Source of the DNA: Ruminococcaceae bacterium UBA7217
GTDB lineage: Bacteria; Bacillota; Clostridia; Oscillospirales; Acutalibacteraceae
DNA length: 64,000 nt
Direction: 5' to 3'
Assembly (NCBI GenBank): GCA_002490425.1
Contig: DKTZ01000019.1
Location: forward strand, 1-64,000
The notes below the pieces were generated by a model. It did no database searches and was not told where the DNA came from. It saw only the letters and a program-made list of their open reading frames with translations. The translations under genes were made by a program, and so were the position numbers. Positions 51,964 to 60,039 of the stretch are shown here, piece after piece (the first letter of the stretch is position 1; each line of letters starts with the position of its first letter).

Positions 51964-52030
51964 AATGCATTCTCCCAAACAATGATAAAATAAATATGGC
52001 TTATTAGATTTATTGTCTTATTACTCTCAT

Positions 52031-52058
52031 ATTATAACATAAAAGTTCAATCCGTCAA
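52031..52058 (-). promoter_or_regulatory. Sigma-A promoter of ptsH
   Basis: Minus strand: TTGACG (52053-52058), a 16-nt spacer, TATAAT (52031-52036). Confidence 0.6.
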
Positions 52059-52175
52059 CGGATTTTGCACCTCAAAAAATTATTTCGGTTAGAAAAACAA
52101 AAACCGCAAAAAAACCACTTTTATCTTTGTTCAAATTGACAACGGCAACCTGTAAATTTTATATACATTTCACAT

Positions 52176-53069
52176 TTAATTATTTACTTTATGGCAAACT
52201 CTGGGCGAATTTTCTGTTATTACGCCGAAATCGGCACCCTCATCTTGGTAGAAATCTATAATACCTGAAAGAGCCTCCAGATTCACTCCGCAAATGTCAA
52301 TATCGTGCATTAAAATTACAATATTTTTCGCCTTTTTTGAATATTTGGTCGCCTTTTTTATTTGGTAATCCGCACTTAAATTCTTTCCGCCTGCATCGCC
52401 GTTGTCACAGTTCCAGTCAAAGTATATATAACCTGCCTCTTCAGTGTCCTTAACAAGATTTGTCATTATGCCCTTACAGTATTTTCGGCTTATAGTATTA
52501 CTGCTTCCTCCAGGAAAACGGATAATTTTCGTATCTACACCTGTTTCGGTTTTAACCAAATCGTGAATTTTTTCCAAATCGTCGAGAAACGCTTTTTCGG
52601 AAGAATATATTTCGGGATATTTATGTGAATAGGAATGAAGAGCTATTGCACTGCCCCCGTTTACAATATCTTTCATATAACTGTTATATTTCCCGTTAAT
52701 TACAAAAAATGTAGCGCCTATACCGTATTTTTGAAGCAAGGAGAGAATTTCAGGTGTATTTTTTGACGGTCCGTCGTCAAATGTCAGATAAACGGTAATA
52801 TCGGATTTCGGGACATAATCATTGCCGTTTTTGTCTTTCATATTTTGAAATGTGCCGTCCTCAGTGCTTTTCTCTGTTTTTGCTTGCGGTTGTGATTGAG
52901 TTTGCGCTTCAGTTACAGCCGCCGTTTCGTTAAGACTTTCAGGCAAAGTTTTTGCCGATTTGCTCTTTTTGACAGATAAAGAAAAATAGGATAAAAGACA
53001 AACTGCGGCAAGGAAAAAAGCAATAATTAAAACTGATTTTTTGTTAAATTTTACGGTGATAAAATTCAC
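52176..53069 (-). CDS. Polysaccharide deacetylase (PgdA/NodB family)
   Basis: 297 residues beginning at GTG behind GGGGGTGG. An N-terminal signal anchor (about 10-32) and a Ser/Thr/Gln-rich linker lead to a NodB domain: VYLTFDDGPSKNTPEI (catalytic and metal Asp), ALHSYSHKYPEI (metal His pair) and IIRFPGGSSNT. The FDDGP, HSYSH and RFPGG set is complete. It probably deacetylates peptidoglycan GlcNAc outside the cell, giving lysozyme resistance. It is monocistronic by spacing, between ptsH and trmD. Confidence 0.9.
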   Translation of the reverse strand: MNFITVKFNKKSVLIIAFFLAAVCLLSYFSLSVKKSKSAKTLPESLNETAAVTEAQTQSQPQAKTEKSTEDGTFQNMKDKNGNDYVPKSDITVYLTFDDGPSKNTPEILSLLQKYGIGATFFVINGKYNSYMKDIVNGGSAIALHSYSHKYPEIYSSEKAFLDDLEKIHDLVKTETGVDTKIIRFPGGSSNTISRKYCKGIMTNLVKDTEEAGYIYFDWNCDNGDAGGKNLSADYQIKKATKYSKKAKNIVILMHDIDICGVNLEALSGIIDFYQDEGADFGVITENSPRVCHKVNN

Positions 53070-53151
53070 TTTTCCACCCCCACAGCCAATATATGAAAAG
53101 AGTGGGGAAAATATTAAAACAGGATGATGTGGAATCTTCCCTTACAAAAAC

Positions 53152-53175
53152 GGCGGCAGCAAGCCACCGCCCTAC
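53152..53175 (+). repeat. Variable-stem hairpin, subfamily C
   Basis: GGCGG (53152-53156) pairs with CCGCC (53167-53171), then CTAC. It has the same 24-nt frame and AGCAAGC loop as 4056-4079. Confidence 0.6.
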
Positions 53176-53188
53176 ATTATGAATTTTT

Positions 53189-53932
53189 TTATTTAACCAT
53201 ATTTTCAAATCCGTTTTCGGATAAAAATTCCTTGTCTTTCTTTGAAAGCTCGGCAGTTTTCAACATATCGGGTCTGAGCCGTGCAGTCATTAAAAGCGAC
53301 TGCTCTCTGCGCCATTTTTCAATATTGCCGTGATGACCTGAAAGCAAAATATCAGGCACTTTATGCCCGTTCCAATCGTAAGGTCTTGTGTACTGCGGAT
53401 ACTCCAAAAGCCCGTTATAATGGCTTTCAAGCTCCTTTGCCTCGTCATTCGGAAGCACACCCGGAATCATTCTTGCAACGGAATCCGCCACGATAAGCGC
53501 AGGCAGTTCACCGCCTGTCAGCACATAATCTCCAACTGAAATCTGTTCGTCGACTATCTCGTCAATTATTCTTTGGTCTATGCCCTCATAATGGCCGCAC
53601 AAAAGCGTTATTTCGTCATATTCCGCTAATTTTTTTACTTTTTTCTGCGTGAGCGTTTCACCGCAGGGAGAAAGATAGATTAAATGAGATTTTATGCCCG
53701 ATTTTTCGCAAATTGCGTTGTAGCAATCACAAATAGGCTGAGTCTGCATAAGCATACCCATTCCGCCGCCGTAGGGTGAATCGTCAACACGGTTGTGCTT
53801 GTCGGCAGAATAATCTCTAATATTTATACAATTTATTTCAATATATCCGTTTTCCCTTGCTCTACCTATTATGCTTTCGGACAAAACCGCCTCGCACATT
53901 TCGGGAAAAAGCGTCATTATGTTAATCCTCAT
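53189..53932 (-). CDS. trmD: tRNA (guanine37-N1)-methyltransferase
   Basis: 247 residues. It makes m1G37 in tRNAs and is essential for reading-frame maintenance. The SPOUT-class trefoil knot contains LLCGHYEGIDQRIIDE and SVGDYVLTGGELPAL; the N-terminal MRINIMTLFPEMCE and the DSPYGGGMGMLMQ loop are conserved. Its start overlaps the rimM stop by 11 nt. rplS, which normally follows trmD, is missing here. Confidence 0.96.
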   Translation of the reverse strand: MRINIMTLFPEMCEAVLSESIIGRARENGYIEINCINIRDYSADKHNRVDDSPYGGGMGMLMQTQPICDCYNAICEKSGIKSHLIYLSPCGETLTQKKVKKLAEYDEITLLCGHYEGIDQRIIDEIVDEQISVGDYVLTGGELPALIVADSVARMIPGVLPNDEAKELESHYNGLLEYPQYTRPYDWNGHKVPDILLSGHHGNIEKWRREQSLLMTARLRPDMLKTAELSKKDKEFLSENGFENMVK

Positions 53933-54437
53933 CGCTGAAAATTCCTTTAATCGGTCTAATTTTTACAATGCCTTCTGCGACATCTGTACTGACAACAAAT
54001 TCCTTAACCGCAGGAAAAAGAACCTCGCCGCTGTCGGTTTTAATGCTGTAAACATCGTTTGCACCCGTGCCGATTACGTCGGTTATCTCGCCGTAAACTC
54101 TGTCTGAATCTGCATCAACAACACTGCAGCCGATAAGCTCCTGAATAAACCACGTGCCTTTGGGCAGATGTGCGTCATTCCGTTTCATATAAAGCACAGT
54201 ACCGCGGAGTGCTCTTGCCTCGTCAACTGTTGTGGCGCCTTCGAGCTTAAGTATCGCAATATTGCCGTGAGGTCTTGCCGAAATTACCTTAACGCTTTTT
54301 TCTCCGTTTGGGTCAAAATAAAGCGTTTTGAATTTTTTAACAAAATCGGGACTGTCACACCACGGGTCAAAGCGCACCTCGCCCCGAACGCCGTGAGTTG
54401 ATACAATTTGACCGAGTTCAAGATAGTCTTTAATCAT
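53922..54437 (-). CDS. rimM: Ribosome maturation factor RimM
   Basis: 171 residues. It binds S19 and assists 30S assembly. The N-terminal RimM domain (LGQIVSTHGVRGEVRFDPW) is followed by a PRC-barrel domain (DRVYGEITDVIGTGANDVYSIKT across about 110-135). It is encoded between khpA and trmD in the canonical rpsP-khpA-rimM-trmD order. Confidence 0.95.
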   Translation of the reverse strand: MIKDYLELGQIVSTHGVRGEVRFDPWCDSPDFVKKFKTLYFDPNGEKSVKVISARPHGNIAILKLEGATTVDEARALRGTVLYMKRNDAHLPKGTWFIQELIGCSVVDADSDRVYGEITDVIGTGANDVYSIKTDSGEVLFPAVKEFVVSTDVAEGIVKIRPIKGIFSDED

Positions 54438-54460
54438 TGTGATTCTCCATAAAGAAATAT

Positions 54461-54491
54461 GGCGGGAGCAATTTCTCGTCTCCCGCCCTAC
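54461..54491 (+). repeat. Variable-stem hairpin, subfamily C variant
   Basis: GGCGGGAG (54461-54468) pairs with CTCCCGCC (54480-54487) around 11 nt, then CTAC. It lies inside the rpsP-trmD operon, between khpA and rimM. Confidence 0.6.
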
Positions 54492-54512
54492 TGTTCATTT
54501 AGCCAAAGGCTC

Positions 54513-54746
54513 TCAGTCAATGTCTACCTGTACTTTTTCGCCGCTGCGAACAGCACCTGCTTTTACAATTGTTCTGATTGCCTTTGCGATTCTGCCCTGC
54601 TTGCCGATAACTCTGCCCATATCGTCCTCAGCCACGTGAAGATGATAAACAGTTATGTTTCTTTCATCGGGCTCGTCAACGGTAACTGTAACGGCGTCGG
54701 GATTTTCAACAAGTCCCTTTACAATAGTTATAAGAAGTTCCTGCAT
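54513..54746 (-). CDS. khpA: KH-domain RNA-binding protein KhpA
   Basis: 77 residues consisting of a single KH domain with the GxxG loop in MGRVIGKQGRIAKAIRTIVK near residue 40. It binds RNA, usually with KhpB/EloR, and affects cell division and mRNA regulation in Firmicutes. Position between rpsP and rimM is conserved. Confidence 0.93.
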   Translation of the reverse strand: MQELLITIVKGLVENPDAVTVTVDEPDERNITVYHLHVAEDDMGRVIGKQGRIAKAIRTIVKAGAVRSGEKVQVDID

Positions 54747-54760
54747 ATCCTCGGCTCCTC

Positions 54761-55006
54761 TTATTTAATTACGCCGCTCTTTTTAAGGATAACCTTAACT
54801 GTATCTGTGGGCTGAGCACCGTTCTGAATCCATTTTGTTGCCTTTTCAGCGTCAATCTTGATTTCAGCGGGATTCTTCATAGGATCGTATGAACCGATTT
54901 CCTCAATGAATCTGCCGTCTCTCGGATAACGAGAATCTGCTACAACAACACGGTAATAAGGAGCTTTCTTAGCGCCCATTCTGCGAAGTCTGATTTTTAC
55001 TGCCAT
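54761..55006 (-). CDS. rpsP: Ribosomal protein S16
   Basis: 81 residues, full length, with the conserved MAVKIRLRRMGAKKAPYYR N-terminus and GRFIEEIGSYDP. A 30S assembly protein. The ATG at 55006 is behind GGAGG; the preceding in-frame codons are not needed. It follows ffh closely. Confidence 0.96.
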   Translation of the reverse strand: MAVKIRLRRMGAKKAPYYRVVVADSRYPRDGRFIEEIGSYDPMKNPAEIKIDAEKATKWIQNGAQPTDTVKVILKKSGVIK

Positions 55007-55062
55007 TTTAAATTCCTCCAAAATATATAAAAAATTTAAATTAAAACACTAAAGTGTTTGAA

Positions 55063-56412
55063 TTACATCGGAAAGCCGCCGAAACCGCCCATTCCGCCCA
55101 TTCGTTTCATCATTCTGCGTGAATTTTTGGAATTAAGCTGTTTCATCATTTTTTGCATCTGGCGGTACTGGTTGAGAAGCCTGTTGACATCTTCAACCTG
55201 CATTCCGCAGCCTTTCGCAATTCTGCGTTTTCTTGACGGATTTATAATATCGGGATTTCTGCGTTCTTTTATTGTCATTGACTGAATAATTGCTTTCATT
55301 CGGTCAAGCTGTCTGTCATCAACGTCAACATCCTTAAGCTTTTTGCCAACACCCGGTAACATCCCGAGAATATCTTTCATTGAGCCCATTTTTCTAACCT
55401 GCTCCATTTGGTCAAGCAAATCCTCAAGGTCAAATTTATTTTTACGAAGCTTTTCCTCAAGCTGAGCAGCCTTTTTCTCATCAAGAGCGGTTTCTGCCTT
55501 TTCTATAAGTGAAAGCACATCACCCATACCGAGGATTCTTGACGCCATTCTGTCAGGATGGAAAATGTCCAGCTCGTCAAGTTTTTCACCCATACCTACA
55601 AATTTTATAGGCTTGCCCGTAACGGCTCTTGCGGAAAGTGCCGCACCGCCTCTTGTGTCGCCGTCCATTTTTGTAAGGACAAGACCGTCAATGCCGAGCT
55701 CGTCGTTAAATGTACCTGCAACGGTTACTGCGTCCTGACCGAGCATTGAGTCAACAACAAGCAAAATTTCGTGAGGGTGAACCTCATTTTTAATATTTTT
55801 AAGCTCTTCCATAAGCTCAGTGTCAATGTGCAAGCGGCCCGCCGTGTCAATAAACACGTAATCGTAGCCTTTATCTTTTGCAAGCTTAATTGCCTCTTTG
55901 GCAATTGTGACGGGATTCGTCTGCCCCATTTCAAAAACGGGAACGCCAACCTGCTCACCGACAACCTGAAGCTGTTTAATAGCCGCAGGACGGTAAATGT
56001 CGCACGCAACAAGGAGAGGTCTGTGATTCTCATTTTTAAGCTTTAAAGCGATTTTTGCGCAGTGCGTTGTTTTACCCGAGCCCTGAAGACCGCACATCAT
56101 AACTATTGTGGGTGGATGTGAAGCGTAAGCAAGCCTTGACTGCGTTCCTCCCATAAGGTCGGTAAGCTCTTCATTAACGATTTTAATAACCATTTGTGCA
56201 GGAGTAAGGCTTTCCATTACCTGTGCGCCGATAGCACGCTCAGTAACCTTTTGTGTGAAATCCTTTGCAACTTTATAGTTAACGTCCGCCTCTAAAAGTG
56301 CAAGGCGAACCTCACGCATGGCCTCCTTAACGTCACTCTCAGATAGACTGCCTTTACTTTTAAGACGGCTGAATGCCGATTCAAGACGGTCGGATAAACC
56401 CTCAAATGCCAT
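55063..56412 (-). CDS. ffh: Signal recognition particle protein
   Basis: 449 residues. The N domain and the SRP GTPase G domain (MCGLQGSGKTTHCAK, VFIDTAGRLHID, LTKMDGDTRGGAALS) are followed by a Met-rich M domain that binds SRP RNA and signal peptides (MGSMKDILGMLPGVG, RKRRIAKGCGMQVEDVN). The Gly/Met-rich C-terminal end is typical. The start overlaps the ylxM stop by 11 nt. It targets nascent membrane and secreted proteins to FtsY. Confidence 0.96.
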   Translation of the reverse strand: MAFEGLSDRLESAFSRLKSKGSLSESDVKEAMREVRLALLEADVNYKVAKDFTQKVTERAIGAQVMESLTPAQMVIKIVNEELTDLMGGTQSRLAYASHPPTIVMMCGLQGSGKTTHCAKIALKLKNENHRPLLVACDIYRPAAIKQLQVVGEQVGVPVFEMGQTNPVTIAKEAIKLAKDKGYDYVFIDTAGRLHIDTELMEELKNIKNEVHPHEILLVVDSMLGQDAVTVAGTFNDELGIDGLVLTKMDGDTRGGAALSARAVTGKPIKFVGMGEKLDELDIFHPDRMASRILGMGDVLSLIEKAETALDEKKAAQLEEKLRKNKFDLEDLLDQMEQVRKMGSMKDILGMLPGVGKKLKDVDVDDRQLDRMKAIIQSMTIKERRNPDIINPSRKRRIAKGCGMQVEDVNRLLNQYRQMQKMMKQLNSKNSRRMMKRMGGMGGFGGFPM

Positions 56413-56785
56413 AAAGCTCCTCCTGTTCCGTAAGCGACAGAGCCAGTGTTTTTATTTCAGCTGTTCTGTCATTAATTTCTTTGGAAATGCCGTGTAAAAG
56501 ATTGTAGCTGCAAATTTCATCGGCACACCTGATTATCTCGTTAGCGCTTTTTTCGATTTTACCGATACGCTCAGAAAAATGAAGTTTTTCCTCCATACCG
56601 TAAAGAAGATTTTCAGCACGCTTTATTGCGTCACGCACGCCCTGGCGTGTAATCCCCTCGTTTTCGGCGATTTCGGAAAGAGATAAATCGTTATTATAAT
56701 AGCAGTCAAGATAACTGCGCTGTTTTTCGGTAAGTGTTTCGCCGTAAAGGTCAAGAAGAATTGAAATCTCAACACTGTTTGCCAA
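56402..56785 (-). CDS. ylxM: YlxM-family SRP-associated DNA-binding protein
   Basis: About 127 residues with an N-terminal sigma-factor region-4-like helix-turn-helix (YGETLTEKQRSYLDCYYNNDLSLSEIAENEGITRQGVRDAIKRAE across about 10-55). The YlxM family is always linked to ffh and is proposed to modulate the SRP pathway. The TTG at 56785 has GGAGG 8 nt upstream and is preferred over the GTG nine bases earlier, which overlaps that site. Confidence 0.88.
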   Translation of the reverse strand: MANSVEISILLDLYGETLTEKQRSYLDCYYNNDLSLSEIAENEGITRQGVRDAIKRAENLLYGMEEKLHFSERIGKIEKSANEIIRCADEICSYNLLHGISKEINDRTAEIKTLALSLTEQEELYGI

Positions 56786-56806
56786 CTTTAACACCTCCGA
56801 AAAAAT

Positions 56807-56836
56807 ACCCTGTAAAGTTTTTTCACTTTACAGGGT
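56807..56836 (-). terminator. Rho-independent terminator of the lipoprotein gene
   Basis: ACCCTGTAAAGT (56807-56818) and ACTTTACAGGGT (56825-56836) form a perfect 12-bp stem. On the minus strand it is followed by ATTTTTT. It separates the lipoprotein gene from ylxM-ffh. Confidence 0.85.
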
Positions 56837-56870
56837 GATATTATACTAAATCATATTTGATTTGTCAAGT

Positions 56871-57335
56871 TTATTTTTTGGGATTTTTAATATCGTCCCA
56901 CTCGATTGAATCCTGCTTTACAGTAGAGTCAATTTTTATTCCGCCGCTTGTTGTCGTTTCACTTGAAGATGGCACAGTAGTTGTCGTCGTTGTAGATGAA
57001 GGCTGTGTACTGCCAGTGGGATTATTGACCGATGTGTTTTTTTCAGTATTTGACGGCTTTGAGGTTACGACGTATCCGATATCCTCATAAAAACCTTCAC
57101 TGTCGGCAGTTACGGGTACTTTTTCGCCGTCAACATTTGTAATATATTGGTCGCCCGACGCATCTTCATATATTTCAACGGTTGTAACTCCGCCGTCTTT
57201 ACCCGTTACGGTAACAGTCTGAACTACCTTATCCGTGCTTTCGGGCGTTGGCTCATCATCTTTGCCCTTGCAAGCAGTAAGCGCAACCGTTAACACTAGA
57301 ATTATTGCTGAAATTAAAAGAATTTTTTTGCTCAT
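56871..57335 (-). CDS. Putative lipoprotein with Thr/Ser-rich stalk
   Basis: 154 residues. A type II signal peptide with lipobox LTAC (Cys about residue 22) directs lipidation. A small domain (about 35-90, TVTVTGKDGGVTTVEIYEDASG) precedes a low-complexity Thr/Ser/Pro stalk (about 100-130, with a run of six Thr), so most of the protein probably sits in the cell wall. The small domain is not recognised. It has its own promoter (57360-57388) and terminator, next to the three-armed element at 57398. Confidence 0.75.
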   Translation of the reverse strand: MSKKILLISAIILVLTVALTACKGKDDEPTPESTDKVVQTVTVTGKDGGVTTVEIYEDASGDQYITNVDGEKVPVTADSEGFYEDIGYVVTSKPSNTEKNTSVNNPTGSTQPSSTTTTTTVPSSSETTTSGGIKIDSTVKQDSIEWDDIKNPKK

Positions 57336-57359
57336 AGGAAACTCCTCCTTAATAAGTTT

Positions 57360-57388
57360 ATATTAACACAGTTTTTTACTTTTTTCAA
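57360..57388 (-). promoter_or_regulatory. Sigma-A promoter of lipoprotein gene
   Basis: Minus strand: TTGAAA (57383-57388), a 17-nt spacer, TAATAT (57360-57365). Its -35 box ends 10 nt from the edge of the three-armed element. Confidence 0.65.
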
Positions 57389-57397
57389 GCGTTTATT

Positions 57398-57674
57398 TAA
57401 GCTGATGGTAGTTGAACCCGATATGGTTTTAATCGGCACATTTCCGCCTGAACTGCGTTAAAATTTTTGAAATACGTTAGTATTACTTCAAATTTATGCC
57501 TTGTTCAGACAAAAATTTGCTCGATTAAAACTGCTCGCACCGTAAATGCTTGATATTCGGATGTGTTTTTGTTTTTGAGGCAACAGATTTGCTGACGCAA
57601 GGGGATGTCGAAAGGACGAAAACACGCCGAAGAACTGTATTTACGGCATATCTGGTTCGACTCCCATCAGCTTA
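57398..57674. repeat. Three-armed palindromic element (MITE-like or structured RNA)
   Basis: This fills the 331-bp gap between mutS2 and the lipoprotein gene. The ends 57398-57425 and 57647-57674 form a 28-bp inverted repeat with 25 Watson-Crick pairs and one G-T pair. Inside, arm 2 (57427-57530) opens with TTTTAATCG/CGATTAAAA and runs to an apical AATAC-GTTA-GTATT hairpin. Arm 3 (57540-57646) opens with CCGTAAAT/ATTTACGG and contains TTCGG/CCGAA, TGTGTTTT/AAAACACG and an apical TTGC-TGAC-GCAA. The right end overlaps the last 8 bases of mutS2. No open reading frame of note lies inside. Confidence 0.8.
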
Positions 57675-60039
57675 GTTCAGCTATGGTAACTCCTTCCTCG
57701 CCCTCGCCGAATGTACCCACGCGGAATGTGCGTATGTTCGGATGCTTGCGAAGATAAATATGAACACCCTTTCGCAGTGCCCCTGTTCCCTTACCGTGGA
57801 TAATCGTTATTTCGTTAAGCCCGCTGCGAAGAACCGAGTCAATAAACTTATCAAGATCAAGCATAGCCTCTTCAACGGTTTTACCCCTTAAATCGACAGA
57901 GGAAGAGGCAGAGGCGGTGAGTTTTGACGAGCCCACACTTCTCACAGACGAACGCTGTTTCGGCTCCGCTTTCTTTTCGCCGAGTAAACGGATGTCGTCA
58001 ATATCTGCTTTTAACTTCATAAAGCCTGACTGAACAAATACTGTATTTTTCTTGCTGTCAACTGACACAACCTCGCCCTCATTCCCGAGGGACTGAATTT
58101 TAACTCTGTCACCGATTTTAAGAGGTCTTGGCAAAACATATTCGCCGTCATCATTTAATGAGTCGGAAAAATCATCGATTTTGTCCATCTGCTCACGCAT
58201 TGCTCTTTTGGCTTTTCTTGCGATTTCGTCAAGATTTTTCTGCTTTGCCTGCTCCTTTTTAAGCTGTTCGATTTCAAGCAGTAATGAATTGCCCGCACGC
58301 CGTGCATTTTCGACAATCCTTTCAGCCTCAAGCTTTGCACGCTCAATTTCTTTTTGATTTTTTGCCTCGCTGTCAGAGAGCATTTTAAAAGCTTTTTGCT
58401 TTTCTTTTTCTATCTTCTCTTTTTCGTTTAGGAGAGCCCGTTTTTCATCTTCAAGCTGTTTTCTCGCAGTTTCAAGAGAGTCAACCGCATCCTCGAATTT
58501 TGTATTTTCTTCCGAAATAAGCGCCTTGGCAAACTCTATTATTCCGCTTTCAATTCCCAGCCTCCCTGCGATTGCAAGTGCATTTGACCGCCCCGGCATT
58601 CCGATTAAAAGCCTGTATGTAGGTCTTAAGGATTCAACATCAAATTCACAGCAGCCGTTCTCGACCCTGTCTGTTTTAAGTGCATATTCCTTAAGCTCGG
58701 AATAGTGTGTTGTTGCGGCGATTTTTGCACCATTTTGTCGTAAATTTTCAAGTATCGATACAGCTAAAGCCGCACCCTCAACAGGGTCTGTACCTGCGCC
58801 CAATTCGTCAATCAAAACAAGGCTTTCATCATCGGCTGTATTTAAAATATTGACAATATTCGTCATATGTGACGAGAATGTGGAAAGCGACTGTTCAATG
58901 CTCTGTTCGTCGCCTATATCGGCTAAAATGTGCTTAAAAACAGAAATTTTGCTGTTGTCGGACACGGGCAGCATAAATCCGCATTCCGCCATAGCGGTTA
59001 AAAGACCGATTGTTTTAATCGACACTGTTTTACCGCCCGTATTAGCGCCGGTTATTACAAGTGAATCGAAATCCTGCCCCAAGCTTATATCAACGGGAAC
59101 AACCTTTTTGCTGTCTATAAGCGGATGTCTTGCTTTTTTAAGACAGATTTCACCGTCTGCATTAAGAAGCGGTCTGCTCGCTTTCATTTTGTACGCTAAA
59201 TGCGCCTTTGCAAAAATTACGTCAAGAGCTGTGGCGGCGTCAAAGCTCACCTTGATTGTTTCTTGGAAGTCGCCCGTCATAACGGAAAGCTCGGATAAAA
59301 TTCTTTCGATTTCGTCCTTTTCTTTGCTCTCCAGTACCTTTATTTCGTTGTTGGCATCAACCACTGCCTGCGGCTCAATAAATACGGTGGCTCCGCTGCC
59401 TGAGGTGTCGTGAACCATACCCGAAACCTCGCCCCTGTGCTCATTTCTCACGGGGATAACAAATCTGCCGTTCCGCTGAGTTACAATGCCCTCACGAAGA
59501 AATTTTGAATAATGAGCCGAATGAATCATAGAATCGAGCTGTTCACGGATTTTATTTTCAAGACGGTGCATTTTTCTGCGGATTTCGCGAAGCTCGGAAG
59601 AAGCGTTATCGCTTATTTCAGTTTCGGATAAAATTGCGTTTGTAATTCTGTCCTCCAAGTATTTATTTGGATAAAGAGAATTGAAGTAATTATCAAGAGC
59701 TGTGCTCATTCCCGAGCACTTTTCGTGCCAAACCGTTATTTCCCTGACGGTTTTAATTGTACCTGCGACCTTTAAAAGCTCGCCTGCCGAGAGTGTTGCA
59801 CCTGCCGCCGCCCTTGTTACGGCATTGTTAACGTTTTGAAGCCCCGAAAATCCGGGTGCTCCGAATTTTGCAATAAATATGTAAGCTGCCTCTGTTTCGT
59901 CCAGAAGTCTTTGCACCTCAAAAAAATCGCTTTGAGGCGTAATTTCCGATGCAATTACCTTTGCGTCGGCACTTCTTGCGGTGTCCGACAGCATTTGCAG
60001 AATTTTATCTAATTCCAAAGATAAGAAATGTCTGTTCAT
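57667..60039 (-). CDS. mutS2: Endonuclease MutS2
   Basis: 790 residues, full length. Core and lever domains precede the ATPase (Walker A ITGANTGGKTVSIKT near residue 335, VLIDELGAGTDPVEG as Walker B), followed by a long coiled coil (about 510-620), a KOW-like segment and a C-terminal Smr nuclease domain (SVDLRGKTVEEAMLDLDKF, IIHGKGTGALRKGV). MutS2 acts on recombination intermediates and, in Bacillus, on collided ribosomes. Its final codons and stop lie in the right arm of the three-armed element. It overlaps recO by 4 nt. Confidence 0.95.
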   Translation of the reverse strand: MNRHFLSLELDKILQMLSDTARSADAKVIASEITPQSDFFEVQRLLDETEAAYIFIAKFGAPGFSGLQNVNNAVTRAAAGATLSAGELLKVAGTIKTVREITVWHEKCSGMSTALDNYFNSLYPNKYLEDRITNAILSETEISDNASSELREIRRKMHRLENKIREQLDSMIHSAHYSKFLREGIVTQRNGRFVIPVRNEHRGEVSGMVHDTSGSGATVFIEPQAVVDANNEIKVLESKEKDEIERILSELSVMTGDFQETIKVSFDAATALDVIFAKAHLAYKMKASRPLLNADGEICLKKARHPLIDSKKVVPVDISLGQDFDSLVITGANTGGKTVSIKTIGLLTAMAECGFMLPVSDNSKISVFKHILADIGDEQSIEQSLSTFSSHMTNIVNILNTADDESLVLIDELGAGTDPVEGAALAVSILENLRQNGAKIAATTHYSELKEYALKTDRVENGCCEFDVESLRPTYRLLIGMPGRSNALAIAGRLGIESGIIEFAKALISEENTKFEDAVDSLETARKQLEDEKRALLNEKEKIEKEKQKAFKMLSDSEAKNQKEIERAKLEAERIVENARRAGNSLLLEIEQLKKEQAKQKNLDEIARKAKRAMREQMDKIDDFSDSLNDDGEYVLPRPLKIGDRVKIQSLGNEGEVVSVDSKKNTVFVQSGFMKLKADIDDIRLLGEKKAEPKQRSSVRSVGSSKLTASASSSVDLRGKTVEEAMLDLDKFIDSVLRSGLNEITIIHGKGTGALRKGVHIYLRKHPNIRTFRVGTFGEGEEGVTIAELS

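Noticed and set aside
53104..53145. Possible extra hairpin (GGGGAAAA to TTCCCTTAC) before trmD region
   Set aside because: Only five to six bases pair and the loop is long; too weak to support beyond the clear copy at 53152.
57651..57664. tRNA-like B-box sequence (GGTTCGACTCC) at the edge of the three-armed element
   Set aside because: The flanking bases do not form a T stem, and there is no D arm, anticodon arm or acceptor stem. The bases instead pair with the opposite end of the element.
58850..59413. 187-codon plus-strand open frame
   Set aside because: It lies antisense inside the mutS2 ATPase region; serine-rich shadow composition.
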